From: Vanessa cardui
Taxonomy: Eukaryota; Arthropoda; Insecta; Lepidoptera; Nymphalidae
Reading direction: 5' to 3'
Length of the DNA: 64,000 nt
NCBI RefSeq assembly: GCF_905220365.1
Contig: NC_061140.1
Span: 13,146,501 to 13,210,500 of the forward strand
Shown in pieces: positions 21,390-34,925 of the stretch. The position numbers were made by a program, and so were the translations under genes. Below the pieces are notes generated by a model. That model ran no database searches, had not been told where the DNA came from, and saw only the letters and a program-made list of their open reading frames with translations. How positions within the stretch are numbered: the first letter of the stretch is position 1; every line of letters begins with the position of its first letter.

Positions 21390-23171
21390 AAATATAATAA
21401 ATTTAATTATTAATTAAACTGTATTGTCGTTTTTTTAAAAGGTTTTTTGGCATAAGTGTACTACGAGCGGGAGTCTCATCTGCTGGAAAGTGACTACTGA
21501 TAGAGGCTTGTAGGCGCAGGCTTTTAACTAAAAAACTGTTTACAAGCGTACCGGTTCGGAAAAGCGACGACGTAAGTCTTAAAAAACATTTAAAAAATAA
21601 ATACCATCGCCACCCAAATCGTCATAAGACATTACAACTTAAGTTTTGAACCATTAAACTCCCTGCCAAAGATGATGCTATTAAATCAGATGATGCGATG
21701 GGCACTCTGCGTTCCGTTTGCTGCACACGCCGCGTACAACTGCGAAGCTCTACAGAGATTCGATTATCGCTTCCCCACTATGTCAGTGCGTGGCAGGTCG
21801 CTTACAAATGGTGATCGCAAATGCCGAGCAATATAAGGCAAGGATGTTTTATACGGATGTTCTGCCATTTGTCACGACAGCGCCGCGCTGACCGAACAAA
21901 CTCTCTTCCAATACATTTGCCGCGTGCAGCGCACTAGAACACAGATGAATGCGCTCGCCTCTCCGAGTTTTATCCAAAAGGATTCCTTAAAAAGAAAATT
22001 GTAAGGTTATCACAGAATTATGTACATAGCAAGCATTTGGAGTTGACCATATATTTCGAGATTCACGTTACAAAAATGATTCATTATAAATAGAAATGAA
22101 ATCAGTTGTCGAGATGATAATTCAACGAGAAATAAAGTCTCGACGCTATTTTATAAAATACGGTCGATTATAACGCACTTCCGTTAATTAGTTATTTATT
22201 TAGTACAGCTATATACCAAATTGTTTATGATTTTTTTGAAATTATATGAATTATTTATGGTAGTCTGTAGTAAGGTGTTTCATAATATTAAATTTTCATC
22301 ACACCAAAACCAACCCACCGCTTAACTTTACGTAATGCTAAAAGCACTACTTTAAACAACAAAAGCGCGTTGGATAAAATGATATTGAAGACAAGAGACT
22401 TTCACCATACATTATGTATGTGCTTCGCGAGACGCCTAAACCTTCGTAGTGTGAAGAATGAAAAACAGTATCGCGATCGGGCGAACGAGCTGTGCGATTG
22501 AATTCCTATGTTATTAAATTGGTGGTAAAACAATACCTTATGTCTTACTTCTTAGTATTTTCATTGTATTAGCTTTGCGTTTATCTTGACAAAAGACGAT
22601 TCCAAAGGCTCATAAGAAAGCCTTCTTTAGAAGCATAATTTTGAATTGAAAATTAATGAAAATTGAAATAGGTTTTGGGTCAACGATGCAGACGAAGCTG
22701 TTTTAGAAGAATTGTAAAAAAGCCCTATTCATTGACGTTTCTCATAAACACAGTAGAACCGACTAGGGTATTCCTAAAACATTTTATGTATGACGTTTAT
22801 TACAAATATTCTGGCATGCTTATTAAGTAATACGCCTTAAGCCCTTTCTCACGACGTATTTTTTTGTATTATGTATTTTAATTACCTGACATAATAAAGC
22901 AACATAAAAACAAACAGTTGCAAATTCCCCAAACGATACTCAAGCTGAAGCCAAAAAGATAACATCACGTCACATCTGACGTGTCACGTGACTACATATC
23001 TGGAATTGCTGTCTCCGGAGTGACGCTGCACCAAAGAGAAGAGCCGCCCTCTTGCATTTACGTTTATCGTTCTTTAAAAGTATATCAAGATTAAATAAAT
23101 CTCCATATAACTATTTCATATAAACAATCTAAACATATTTTAACTATTGATCATTACTCAAAAGAAAAAAA

Positions 23172-23382
23172 TCTTTATTAACATCAGAATTAATAACATT
23201 AAATGCTTAAATATATACAAATATTAACTAAAACTAATTACTATATAAATCTTGACCGCGTGAAATGGTGGCAAGAATGCTAGCAGAATTTCCCCGTTGA
23301 ATCGCAATGTTGATCCTCTGGGCAAAAAACGAACCAGCTCTCCTATCACCAATGGAGGCAATGAGGCGAGGTGTTATACTTT
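23172..23382 (-). pseudogene. 3' fragment of the zinc-finger/RLE LINE, in unit 1
   Basis: The minus strand encodes part of the C-terminal end of the LINE found at 52.07-54.98 kb (the region corresponding to ITPRLIAS, FFAQRI and QRGN), then the shared 3' UTR ending in TTAATAAAG. The 5' truncation is at about 23382. It is older than the duplication because both units carry it. Confidence 0.75.
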
Positions 23383-24509
23383 TAATTCGACTTATTAAAT
23401 AAATATCTATAGCCGGTTAATATAAGCTTTGATAATAAGCAAGTTTGCTCCTGCCCCTTGGCAACCTTCTATCGCCACTTTCAAACAAGTTTAACGCCTA
23501 ATTATTAGGAATCACGAAACAGGAAAATCTGTTGTTGTTCATAAATATCCGACTAAAACCGTTTCCGAAACACCATAGTTGTCAAAAACGGTTATTCTAT
23601 GGAGATATCGTCATATAAATAACAGTTCCAATTATCAAAATTATTTTTGGATTTATACATTCAGCTAAAACATTACATTTTTTATACATTATAAATTTTA
23701 ATAATAATATCCTTAAGTTACGCTTATTTCACGACACATTCAAGATAATTTTGTCCGATCTCTATTGTAAAAAAATATATCGGGTACACGTTAACAACTA
23801 TAACTTTTTTTTATATCGTATCGTTTACACAGAAAAAAATCCATTTACACTAAACATCGCTGGATCGTTTCCATCAGATACGTAGTGCTAAACAACACTG
23901 AATGTGTGCCATTCGGCGGCGGCAGGTTACGGGGGCGTTTCGATTCGCTAACTATAATTTCCTCGTTATCGTTGATTGCGTGAACAATTTAGCTTTGACC
24001 GGCGCCGATAATATTATACTGACAACTAAATTTTATTTTATAAAAAAACAACATATTTCTATACATTTTATAGTTATCACCAAGCCGTTATTATTAAATA
24101 TTTTTTTTTTTGTTGTGAACACTGTTAATACTCCTGACAGACTGTTTGACTGAAGAGGCCGCAGATCCCTAATTACAAAGTTGCAGTACGCAATTACAAA
24201 GTTATTGCGGTTTTCTGTCAAGAAATTGTCAGTGGCAGTCGGGAGTTTGGAAGTTGGCAATGTTAACACTCCCGTGCGTCGGGAAGTACGTAAAGCGGCC
24301 GAACGCGCTGTCGAGTCGCATTTAGCGCCCGGATTATGAGGGAGGAGGTGGTTCGTGTGATAGCATACAGATTTGTAGACTATAATTTGTTCTGAGCGGT
24401 TGCCTGTCTGGAATTGTCCGCTACGACTGAAATCAGCCCGAACTATAACATCGGCAGCGATAAATAACCATTAGATTTTCTTGAAAACTTTCCTAAGGAG
24501 GGTGACACA

Positions 24510-24650
24510 ATGATGATGGAGGAAATGGTTAATATGTCTCACAATACCGTTGTCACTGGGCGGCGCTGACCACTTACCTTCAGGTAACCCATTCCTCGTC
24601 CGCCTACCTATGTATATGTCCTATGTGGCAAAAAAATAATAATATTCCTC
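24510..24650 (+). repeat. SINE-like repeat 3' fragment, in unit 1
   Basis: Contains GAAATGGTTAATATGTCTCA, a CACTGGGCGGCGCTGACCAC block, TTACCTTCAGGTAACCCATT and CGTCCGCCTACCTATGT, the 3' half of the repeat at 3240-3535, followed by an A-rich tail. Confidence 0.65.
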
Positions 24651-27600
24651 TGCTACATTCTTTCGCATTAGGCTACATTTTAGGTTTATATTGTATAATT
24701 GAAATAATATGTTAGTCTTGAGTTAGTACGGTAAGTTTTATTTAATAAAGTAATATTATTATTATAAATCAGGCCAATTTGTATTTTATGGGTCAATTGA
24801 ACGTTAAATTAGCGGGAAAGTTCTCAAGCACACGCGGCTGGTGCCAGCGATAGCGGGCTGTGACGTCAGCAGTATTTCTTCTCCGGGTGACCGACTGAGC
24901 TTAAGTTTGCGTTATCTGATTTACTTGTCCCGACTCAAGAGTTACAACTGTATACGACGCCGTGCGTTGGCTTTATTTTGATACTAGCTTCTCCACGCAG
25001 GTTCACCCGCTGTAAAACTTACTTGTACGCCTTCCTAGGTCGTAGCGCACCCACTCGAATCAAATATACAAAGAAACCGTTCCGATATATCAACATAATA
25101 TGTTCCGTTATAAAACTTTTTAAAATTACTTGTATACAAACTTTAAAAAATTTGAAAATTAAATTTTATTTTTAATATCCATAACACTGGATGTGTTAAG
25201 GATACTATATGTTATATAACCGTTTAAATTTTGTAATTTATAATAGATGATTCAACTTAATTCTTAATAATATTTATCTAATTAGTTTTAATGTGAATCA
25301 ATGTGTATAATTCAATCAGATACCCGGAGTGCGTACGAGTATGTAAGGACGTCACCCCGCACTCGTTGAATTGTGGAATTGTTCATTAAGTCGACCCAAA
25401 TGTAAATTTGAGATTTCGTATGGAGGACTCTTCCGCCGGAATTAAGTTTATAGAGAGTGTAAGGAGGGAAAAAGGTTCCAAGATTGATGTTTTTATCAGA
25501 AGCGAGTAGAGATGAGCTCGCCCGTCGCAGATTGCCGACGTTCGACTGCTTACATTGGATTTCCATTTCAGGGGGATGTTCTCCTACTCGAGACAGCGGG
25601 ATCCACTAGCTTTCACTTGACAAATTTATTTTTGAATAATCTTGAGTCAATTGGTTTTGAAAGTTTGCCAAGAGAAATATATAATTAGATCTTAATTAGT
25701 AAGATTTAAAGTAAGAAACGACTGCATATATGATCTTTTAAATATAATTGATATTTAAATGGCAAGCATATTTTTTTTTATTTATTATATTAATGGCAGC
25801 TTTAAATTAAGTAAACATAAAATAACTTTATATACAATGTATAAAGTAGTAGAAAAAATCCAATTTTGTACAAAAGCTGGCAAAAGTGTAAAGCCATTTT
25901 GAGCGTTTATTGCAGAAGCTCAGCCCCCCTACATCCACCCTTATCGCAACCTCCACTATTCCATTTCCTTTTTGAGAAAGTGGATCTGCAACAAAGTGTG
26001 AAGTAACTTAAACATTCATTGACTATAGTAAAAACAACGGGTTTTCTGTTTTCACGTTATAATTCTTTAAATGTTGAGAACTTACAACAGAAACAATAAA
26101 AATGCTTAGGTTTTTCGGAAGACCAATCAGCGATTGACCACAGAGCCCCTTAGAACGTTTCTTTTTAAAAACCAACTTTGTTCCATAAATTGATTAATAT
26201 TGTTTTTCTTTTCTTCATTAGGTTTTTATACAATTTTTGAGTTCATATCTTATGATCGTTGAAAATGAAACGATCACACGCTGGTTATAAAGAAATGATA
26301 GTTTAGGAAAATCGTCCTATATAAAAATCTCACGGCTTCGCTATTCCAGGTATTTTCTTTCTCAATCAATACTAGTTGGCACGTTTGTTACCATTATACA
26401 ATAAAATCATTTTAATTTTAATAACCTCGTCGAGTGAATTTATCGCTAACATAAGGGCGATTAAGGCGCTCGCCGATTTATGGATGCGCTTAACAGCATT
26501 CCGTTACTCGAGTTTTACGACACCCGCGGAATGAGACGCGATAGATATTCCAGTCGGCAGTGACTCGGAAATGTCGTTCGTAATATTCGTACAATGTCGT
26601 TTTAAATTCTCTATTGAGGTATGAATAACAGTGTATTTTCAATTCACAGAGCGACCGCTGTACCGCAGTCACGTGACCTCGGCTGCTGTAGCCGCTGGGA
26701 TTTAAGAAACATCGAATGTTTTGCGACGGCGCGTCTTTGTTGTACTTTGAGCATGATAGATATAATAAATTGGAGTGTCTGTTTGTAATATTAAAATAGC
26801 TCCTTTTTACTCAATGCATCTCTAATGTCTAATCATCTTGTTATATTTTGTCTAATCATCTTGTTATATTCAAACGCATACAAGGTCGCGGGTACAGCTA
26901 GTTTGATTATAAATCAGTATTTCATACATTTGATGTTTTGGCGAATCATGATTTGTATTGAATGTATGTCGTTGTTGCGGTCGAGATGTTTTCTGAATTT
27001 AAATTGAATATGTATCTATGCTAATATTTAACGCTACCTAACGAATACCAGCCAGAATCTCGTTCGGATCCTCACTTTCTAAGCAATAGATTTCTCTCGC
27101 CTGTTTAAATTCAAGATAGGCGTTTCATAGGTAATAAAATATACTAGGTTTCCTTTATACGTGTTTAATAAGTTTTCATTAAAATTGATGATATTTTTTT
27201 AATTTTTTTAAATTTGAAAATAAGTAACGTCATAACATATAAAAAAGTAAAACCTACATTAGCAGAGATTGCTCGAGCTACCGTTAGTCAATAGTTTAGA
27301 CTGGGTTTAAATAACTACACATACGACATTGCAAATGACATTCAATGACAGCTAAATCAATTAACTTTTTTATTATTGTGAATGTAGGATCTCTCTTTGC
27401 TCTAATAGTGATGTATCATAACAGTTTTAATCAATCACAGTAATCCTGCACAGATCGCCACACGTCGCGTCGGCCACTCATCTATTTTATGTTTCAAAAT
27501 ATAATAAATTTAATTATTAATTAAACTGTATTGTCGTTTTTTTAAAAGGTTTTTTGGCATAAATGTACTACGAGCGGGAGTCTCATCTGCTGGAAAGTGA

Positions 27601-29282
27601 CTACTGATAGAGGCTTGTAGACGCATTGCTGGCCTTTAAAGACTAAAAAACTGTTTACAAACGTACCGGTTCGGAAAAGCGACGACGACGTAAGTCTTAA
27701 AAAATATTTAAAAAATAAATACCATCGCCACCCAAATCGTTATAAGACATTACAACTTAAGTTTTGAACCATTAAACTCCCTGCCAAAGATGACACTATT
27801 AAATCAGATAATGCGATGGGCACTCTGCATTCCGTTTGCTGCACACGCCGCGTACAACTGCGAAGCTCTACAGAGATTCGATTATCGCTTCCCCACTATG
27901 TCAATGCGTGGCAGGTCGCTTACAAATGGTGATCGCAAATGCCGAGCAATATAAGGCAAGGATGTTTTATACGGATGTTCTGCCATTTGTCACGACAGCG
28001 CCGCGCTGACCGAACAAACTCTCTTCCAATACATTTGCCGCGTGCAGCGCACTAGAACACAGATGAATGCGCTCGCCTCTCCGAGTTTTATCCAAAGGAT
28101 TCCTTAAAAAGAAAATTGTAAGGTTATCACAGAATTATGTACATAGCAAGCATTTGGAGTTGACCATATATTTCGAGATTCACGTTACAAAAATGATTCA
28201 TTATAAATAGAAATGAAATCAGTTGTCGAGATGATAATTCAACGAGAAATGAAGTCTCGACGCTATTTTATAAAATACGGTCGATTATAACGCACTTCCG
28301 TTAATTAGTTATTTATTTAGTACAGCTATATACCAAATTGTTTATGATTTTTTTGAAATTATATGAATTATTTATGGTAGTCTGTAGTAAGGTGTTTCAT
28401 AATATTAAATTTTCATCACACCAAAACCAACCCACCGCTTAACTTTACGTAATGCTAAAAGCACTACTTTAAACAACAAAAGCGCGTTGGATAAAATGAT
28501 ATTGAAGACAAGAGACTTTCACCATACATTATGTATGTGCTTCGCGAGACGCCTAAACCTTCGTAGTGTGAAGAATGAAAAACAGTATCGCGATCGGGCG
28601 AACGAGCTGTGCGATTGAATTCCTATGTTATTAAATTGGTGGTAAAACAATACCTTATGTCTTACTTCTTAGTATTTTCATTGTATTAGCTTTGCGTTTA
28701 TCTTGACAAAAGACGATTCCAAAGGCTCATAAGAAAGCCTTCTTTAGAAGCATAATTTTGAATTGAAAATTAATGAAAATTGAAATAGGTTTTGGGTCAA
28801 CGATGCAGACGAAGCTGTTTTAGAAGAATTGTAAAAAAGCCCTATTCATTGACGTTTCTCATAAACACAGTAGAACCGACTAGGGTATTCCTAAAACATT
28901 TTATGTATGACGTTTATTACAAATATTCTGGCATGCTTATTAGGTAATACGCCTTAAGCCCTTTCTCTCGACGTATTTTTTTGTATTATGTATTTTAATT
29001 ACCTGACATAATAAAGCAACATAAAAACAAACAGTTGCAAATTCCCCAAACGATACTCAAGCTGAAGCCAAAAAGATAACATCACGTCACATCTGACGTG
29101 TCACGTGACTACATATCTGGAATTGCTGTCTCCGGAGTGACGCTGCACCAAAGAGAAGAGCCGCCCTCTTGCATTTACGTTTATCGTTCTTTAAAAGTAT
29201 ATCAAGATTAAATAAATCTCCATATAACTATTTCATATAAACAATCTAAACATATTTTAACTATTGATCATTACTCAAAAGA

Positions 29283-29500
29283 AAAAAAACTTTATTAACA
29301 TCAGAATTAATAACATTAAATGCTTAAATATATACAAATATTAACTAAAACTAATTACTATATAAATCTTGACCGCGTGGAATGGTAGCAAGAATGCTAG
29401 CAGAATTTCCCCGTTGAATCGCAATGTTGATCCTCTGGGCAAAAAACGAACCAGCCCTCCTATCACCAATGGAGGCAATGAGGCGAGGTGTTATACTTTT
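29283..29500 (-). pseudogene. 3' fragment of the zinc-finger/RLE LINE, in unit 2
   Basis: Duplicate of the fragment in unit 1 with a handful of substitutions (for example GTGGAATGG against GTGAAATGG). It has no independent insertion history. Confidence 0.75.
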
Positions 29501-30619
29501 AATTCGACTTATTAAATAAATATCTATAGCCGGTTAATATAAGCGTTGATAATAAGCAAGTTTGCTCCTGCCCCTTGGCAACCTTCTGTCGCCACTTTCA
29601 AACAAGTTTAACGCCTAATTATTAGGAATCACGAAACAGGAAAATCTGTTGTTGTTCATAAATATCCGACTAAAACCGTTTCCGAAACACCATAGTTGTC
29701 AAAAACGGTTATTCTATGGAGATATCTTCATATAAATAACAGTTCCAATTATCAAAATTATTTTTGGATTTATACATTCAGCTAAAACATTACATTTTTT
29801 ATACATTATAAATTTTAATAATAATATCCTTAAGTTACGCTTATTTCACGACACATTCAAGATAATTTTGTCCGATCTCTATTGTAAAAAAATATATCGG
29901 GTACACGTTAACAACTATAACTTTTTTTTATATCGTATCGTTTACACAGAAAAAAATCCATTTACACTAAATATAGCTGGATCGTTTCCATCAGATACGT
30001 AGTGCTAAACAACACTGAATGTGTGGCATTCGGCGGCGGCAGGTTACGGGGGCGTTTCGATTCGCTAACTATAATTTCCTCGTTATCGTTGATTGCGTGA
30101 ACAATTTAGCTTTGACCGGCGCCGATAATATTATACGGACAACTAAATTTTATTTTATAAAAAAAAACAACATATTTCTATACATTTTATAGTTATCACC
30201 AAGCCGTTATTATTAAATACTCTTTGTTGTTGTGAACACTGTTAATACTCCTGACAGACTGTTTGACTGAAGAGGCCGCAGATCCCTAATTACAAAGTTG
30301 CAGTACGCAATTACAAAGTTATTGCGGTTTTCTGTCAAGAAATTGTCAGTGGCAGTCGGGAGTTTGGAAGTTGGCAATGTTAACACTCCCGTGCGTCGGG
30401 AAGTACGTAAAGCGGCCGAACGCGCTGTCGAGTCGCATTTAGCGCCCGGATTATGAGGGAGGAGGTGGTTCGTGTGATAGCACACAGATTTGTGGACTAT
30501 AATTTGTTCTGAGCGGTTGCTTGTCTGGAAGTGTCCGCTACAACTGAAATCAGCCCGAACTATAGCATCGGCAGCGATAAATAACCATTAGATTTTCTTG
30601 AAAACTTTCCTAAGGAGGG

Positions 30620-30755
30620 TGACACAATGATGATGTAGGAAATGGTTAATATGTCAATACCGTTGTCACTGGGCGGCGGTGACCACTTACCTTCAGGTAA
30701 CCCATTCCTCGTCCGCCTACCTATGTATATGGCCTAAATGCAAAAAATAATAATA
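30620..30755 (+). repeat. SINE-like repeat 3' fragment, in unit 2
   Basis: Duplicate of 24510-24650. This part of the unit is among the most diverged between the copies, with small deletions and clustered substitutions. Confidence 0.65.
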
Positions 30756-33607
30756 TTCCTCTGCTACATACTTCCGCATTCGGCTACATTTTAGGCTTAT
30801 ATTGTATAATTGAAATAATATGTTAGTCTTGAGTTAGTACGGTAAGTTTTATTTAATAAAGTAATATTATTATTATAAATCAGGCCAATTTGTATTTTAT
30901 GAGTCAATTGAACGTTAAATTAGCGGGAAAGTTCTCAAGCACACGCGGCTGGTGCCAGCGATAGCGGGCTGTGACGTCAGCAGTATTTCTTCTCCGGGTG
31001 ACCGACTGAGCTTAAGTTTGCGTTATCTGATTTACTTGTCCCGACTCAAGAGTTACAACTGTATACGACGCCGTGCGTTGGCTTTATTTTGATACTAGCT
31101 TCTCCACGCAGGTTCACCCGCTGTAAAACTTACTTGTACGCCTTCCTAGGTCGTAGCGCACCCACTCGAATCAAATATACAAAGAAACCGTTCCGATATA
31201 TCAACATAATATGTTCCGTTATAAAACTTTTTAAAATTACTTGTATACAAACTTTAAAAAATTTGAAAATTAAATTTTATTTTTAATATCCATAACACTG
31301 GATGTGTTAAGGATACTATATGTTATATAACCGTTTAAATTTTGTAATTTATAATAGATGATTCAACTTAATTCTTAATAATATTTATCTAATTAGTTTT
31401 AATGTGAATCAATGTGTATAATTCAATCAGATACCCGGAGTGCGTACGAGTATGTAAGGACGTCACCCCGCACTCGTTGAATTGTGGAATTGTTCATTAA
31501 GTCGACCCAAATGTAAATTTGAGATTTCGTATGGAGGACTCTTCCGCCGGAATTAAGTTTATAGAGAGTGTAAGGAGGGAAAAAGGTTCCAAGATTGATG
31601 TTTTTATCAGAAGCGAGTAGAGATGAGCTCGCCCGTCGCAGATTGCCGACGTTCGACTGCTTACATTGGATTTCCATTTCAGGGGGATGTTCTCCTACTC
31701 GAGACAGCGGGATCCACTAGCTTTCACTTGACAAATTTATTTTTGAATAATCTTGAGTCAATTGGTTTTGAAAGTTTGCCAAGAGAAATATATAATTAGA
31801 TCTTAATTAGTAAGATTTAAAGTAAGAAACGACTGCATATATGATCTTTTAAATATAATTGATATTTAAATGGCAAGCATATTTTTTTTTATTTATTATA
31901 TTAATGGCAGCTTTAAATTAAGTAAACATAAAATAACTTTATATACAATGTATAAAGTAGTAGAAAAAATCCAATTTTGTACAAAAGCTGGCAAAAGTGT
32001 AAAGCCATTTTGAGCGTTTATTGCAGAAGCTCAGCCCCCCTACATCCACCCTTATCGCAACCTCCACTATTCCATTTCCTTTTTGAGAAAGTGGATCTGC
32101 AACAAAGTGTGAAGTAACTTAAACATTCATTGACTATAGTAAAAACAACGGGTTTTCTGTTTTCACGTTATAATTCTTTAAATGTTGAGAACTTACAACA
32201 GAAACAATAAAAATGCTTAGGTTTTTCGGAAGACCAATCAGCGATTGACCACAGAGCCCCTTAGAACGTTTCTTTTTAAAAACCAACTTTGTTCCATAAA
32301 TTGATTAATATTGTTTTTCTTTTCTTCATTAGGTTTTTATACAATTTTTGAGTTCATATCTTATGATCGTTGAAAATGAAACGATCACACGCTGGTTATA
32401 AAGAAATGATAGTTTAGGAAAATCGTCCTATATAAAAATCTCACGGCTTCGCTATTCCAGGTATTTTCTTTCTCAATCAATACTAGTTGGCACGTTTGTT
32501 ACCATTATACAATAAAATCATTTTAATTTTAATAACCTCGTCGAGTGAATTTATCGCTAACATAAGGGCGATTAAGGCGCTCGCCGATTTATGGATGCGC
32601 TTAACAGCATTCCGTTACTCGAGTTTTACGACACCCGCGGAATGAGACGCGATAGATATTCCAGTCGGCAGTGACTCGGAAATGTCGTTCGTAATATTCG
32701 TACAATGTCGTTTTAAATTCTCTATTGAGGTATGAATAACAGTGTATTTTCAATTCACAGAGCGACCGCTGTACCGCAGTCACGTGACCTCGGCTGCTGT
32801 AGCCGCTGGGATTTAAGAAACATCGAATGTTTTGCGACGGCGCGTCTTTGTTGTACTTTGAGCATGATAGATATAATAAATTGGAGTGTCTGTTTGTAAT
32901 ATTAAAATAGCTCCTTTTTACTCAATGCATCTCTAATGTCTAATCATCTTGTTATATTTTGTCTAATCATCTTGTTATATTCAAACGCATACAAGGTCGC
33001 GGGTACAGCTAGTTTGATTATAAATCAGTATTTCATACATTTGATGTTTTGGCGAATCATGATTTGTATTGAATGTATGTCGTTGTTGCGGTCGAGATGT
33101 TTTCTGAATTTAAATTGAATATGTATCTATGCTAATATTTAACGCTACCTAACGAATACCAGCCAGAATCTCGTTCGGATCCTCACTTTCTAAGCAATAG
33201 ATTTCTCTCGCCTGTTTAAATTCAAGATAGGCGTTTCATAGGTAATAAAATATACTAGGTTTCCTTTATACGTGTTTAATAAGTTTTCATTAAAATTGAT
33301 GATATTTTTTTAATTTTTTTAAATTTGAAAATAAGTAACGTCATAACATATAAAAAAGTAGAACCTACATTAGCAGAGATTGCTCGAGCTACCGTTAGTC
33401 AATAGTTTAGACTGGGTTTAAATAACTACACATACGACATTGCAAATGACATTCAATGACAGCTAAATCAATTAACTTTTTTATTATTGTGAATGTAGGA
33501 TCTCTCTTTGCTCTAATAGTGATGTATCATAACAGTTTTAATCAATCACAGTAATCCTGCACAGATCGCCACACGTCGCGTCGGCCACTCATCTATTTTA
33601 TGTTTCA

Positions 33608-34439
33608 CGAGCGTTTTAAACATGCTAGTATTTCCTTACTATGTTGTGTGCTTTTTCTACTACCTAATATTTCGATAGATTATTTCGAAGTTGATAGTAT
33701 ACAGATATTATTTTATTAAGCAGGGATTGGTAGCGTTGTAATAAATGAAATCAATCTAAACTTATCTCTAAATAATAAACCTGATTGCAATGCAAGCTAC
33801 GAGATCGTAGTCGTAAAGATGAATATTATAATATTTAAAATGAATTCTTGAAGATATTTCTCACGCCAAGTCACGAGTTGCAAGTTAAGATATGATTCAC
33901 AAAGTCCCAGCGGTCAGAACTTTTGAACCGACTCAGGTAAGATTTGCTGCAACCCTCTCGGGCGAGCGCAAACTTCCTGTACTCGTTCAAATTGAATATC
34001 CGAACATTTCAGAGGAACAGTATGAAACTTATAACTCAGAGAAGCATTTTATTTACTAAAAATAAACGTTTTATTTTGTTCGTGTTAAACTTGGTTATTA
34101 TATGAATTTTTGTTGTTGGATATTAAATTAAAACTATAATGATTAATTTCCCGCTGTTGATATTTAATATCTCGTATCAATTCCGACGTCGTCGAGGCAC
34201 GTTGACGGGTGACGCGGGCGGATACATTCGCGTCTAAAACTCTGTCCTGCGGGGTAAATTCAATTAGATAGGAAAGTTAAATTAAATTAACGGTGAGTTA
34301 AATAAACTAACAACAACTGCGCTTGAGAGATAGGATAACTTAAATAATCTCTATATCTTTTTTATGGAACCAACAGAATATGCATATTAAACTGAACGCT
34401 ACATGCAGATTTATAACAATTGAGTTGTATTTAATTTCT
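33608..34439. other. Non-coding DNA right of the duplication
   Basis: AT-rich with a small GC-rich patch at about 34185-34225. No supported gene. Confidence 0.35.
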
Positions 34440-34575
34440 TTTGTATTTAATTTAATTGCCGGTTCTTCTCAGTCGAATCTATATCCCGAACCACCAGCAA
34501 CTTTAAATTTTAATTGATCTTGTAAAACTTTCGATTCGAAAGTGCTCGTAAGAGCCTGCTTGAAAACATTTATAT
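34440..34575 (+). repeat. CR1/Zenon-like LINE 3' end, plus strand, degraded
   Basis: Contains TTGCCGGTTCTTCTCAGTCG, ATCCCGAACCACC, then GAAAGTGCTCGTAAGAGCCT and GCTTGAAAAC. This is the same family as 19475-19735, in the opposite orientation. Confidence 0.55.
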
Positions 34576-34669
34576 CTGATATGAATTGAGAAGATTTTGA
34601 ACTTATATGTTAACATAGAAAATATAAAATGATGACATAGGAATTCTTATACTAAAATATTTATTATAG

Positions 34670-34925
34670 GTATGTATTATTCCACAGACAAAGATAACGA
34701 CGGCAAAAGATCTGAACTCGTGAATAATTTTGTAATCTACAAATGTCAAAATGGTAGGTATACAAGGCTTCGAGTAACATTGTTAGCACTTAACAGCCCC
34801 GACCGAAGAGAATTGTTCCGAGAAGCGTCAGATTCTAGCCGCGCTTACGTAGCCTTCTGCATTTCGGACACGAAAGATCCTGAAGGAACGGAATACGTCT
34901 GTCACATTATACGGTGGCCGGCATT
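34670..34925 (+). CDS. Candidate internal exon of an unrecognised host gene
   Basis: An open frame through ATG 34672 encodes a mixed, non-repetitive peptide with segments such as NNFVIYKCQNGRYTRLRVT, SPDRRELFREASDSSRAYV and AFCISDTKDPEGTEYVCHII. The frame runs into a consensus donor (ATT|GTGAGT, GT at 34926-34927), and an in-frame stop straddles the donor, as expected if the ORF is an exon. Acceptors are available at AG 34668-34669 (TTATTATAG) or AG 34686-34687 (TTCCACAG). Codon composition and amino-acid balance look more gene-like than any other non-transposon ORF here. The AFCI..D..DPE...VCH pattern faintly recalls a phosphotyrosine-binding fold, but I would not assign that. The start ATG is probably internal. 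No neighbouring exon was identified. Confidence 0.4.

Larger units (their letters stand above)
21390..27496 (+). repeat. Tandem duplication, unit 1 (about 6.1 kb)
   Basis: This unit is directly followed by a near-identical copy. Equivalent positions differ by 6107 bases at the left end and by a constant 6111 from about 24.79 kb on. The unit has no convincing host gene. It holds a LINE 3' fragment (23172-23382), part of a SINE-like repeat (24510-24650), a 22-bp direct repeat (about 26828-26870) and much unique DNA. Differences from unit 2 are scattered over the first 3.4 kb, but I saw none between 24792 and 27249. The small ORFs in the unit are identical in both copies where the DNA is identical, which says nothing about function. 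Confidence 0.95.
27497..33607 (+). repeat. Tandem duplication, unit 2 (about 6.1 kb)
   Basis: Second direct copy. The internal junction reads TATGTTTCA|AAATATAA; the outer right end reads TATGTTTCA|CGAGCG and the outer left end TCGCA|AAATATAA, so the two breakpoints share only CA. Differences from unit 1 include a replaced GCATTGCTGGCCTTTAAAGA near 27625, the loss of a T-run near 30220, and several changes around 30645-30780. A single substitution (33361 against 27250) is all I saw in the last 2.7 kb. Confidence 0.95.

Noticed and set aside
24978..33118. Identical small ORFs present in both duplicate units, suggesting conserved proteins
   Set aside because: The identity simply follows from the recent or homogenised duplication of the DNA; all are 60-90 codons and without domains.
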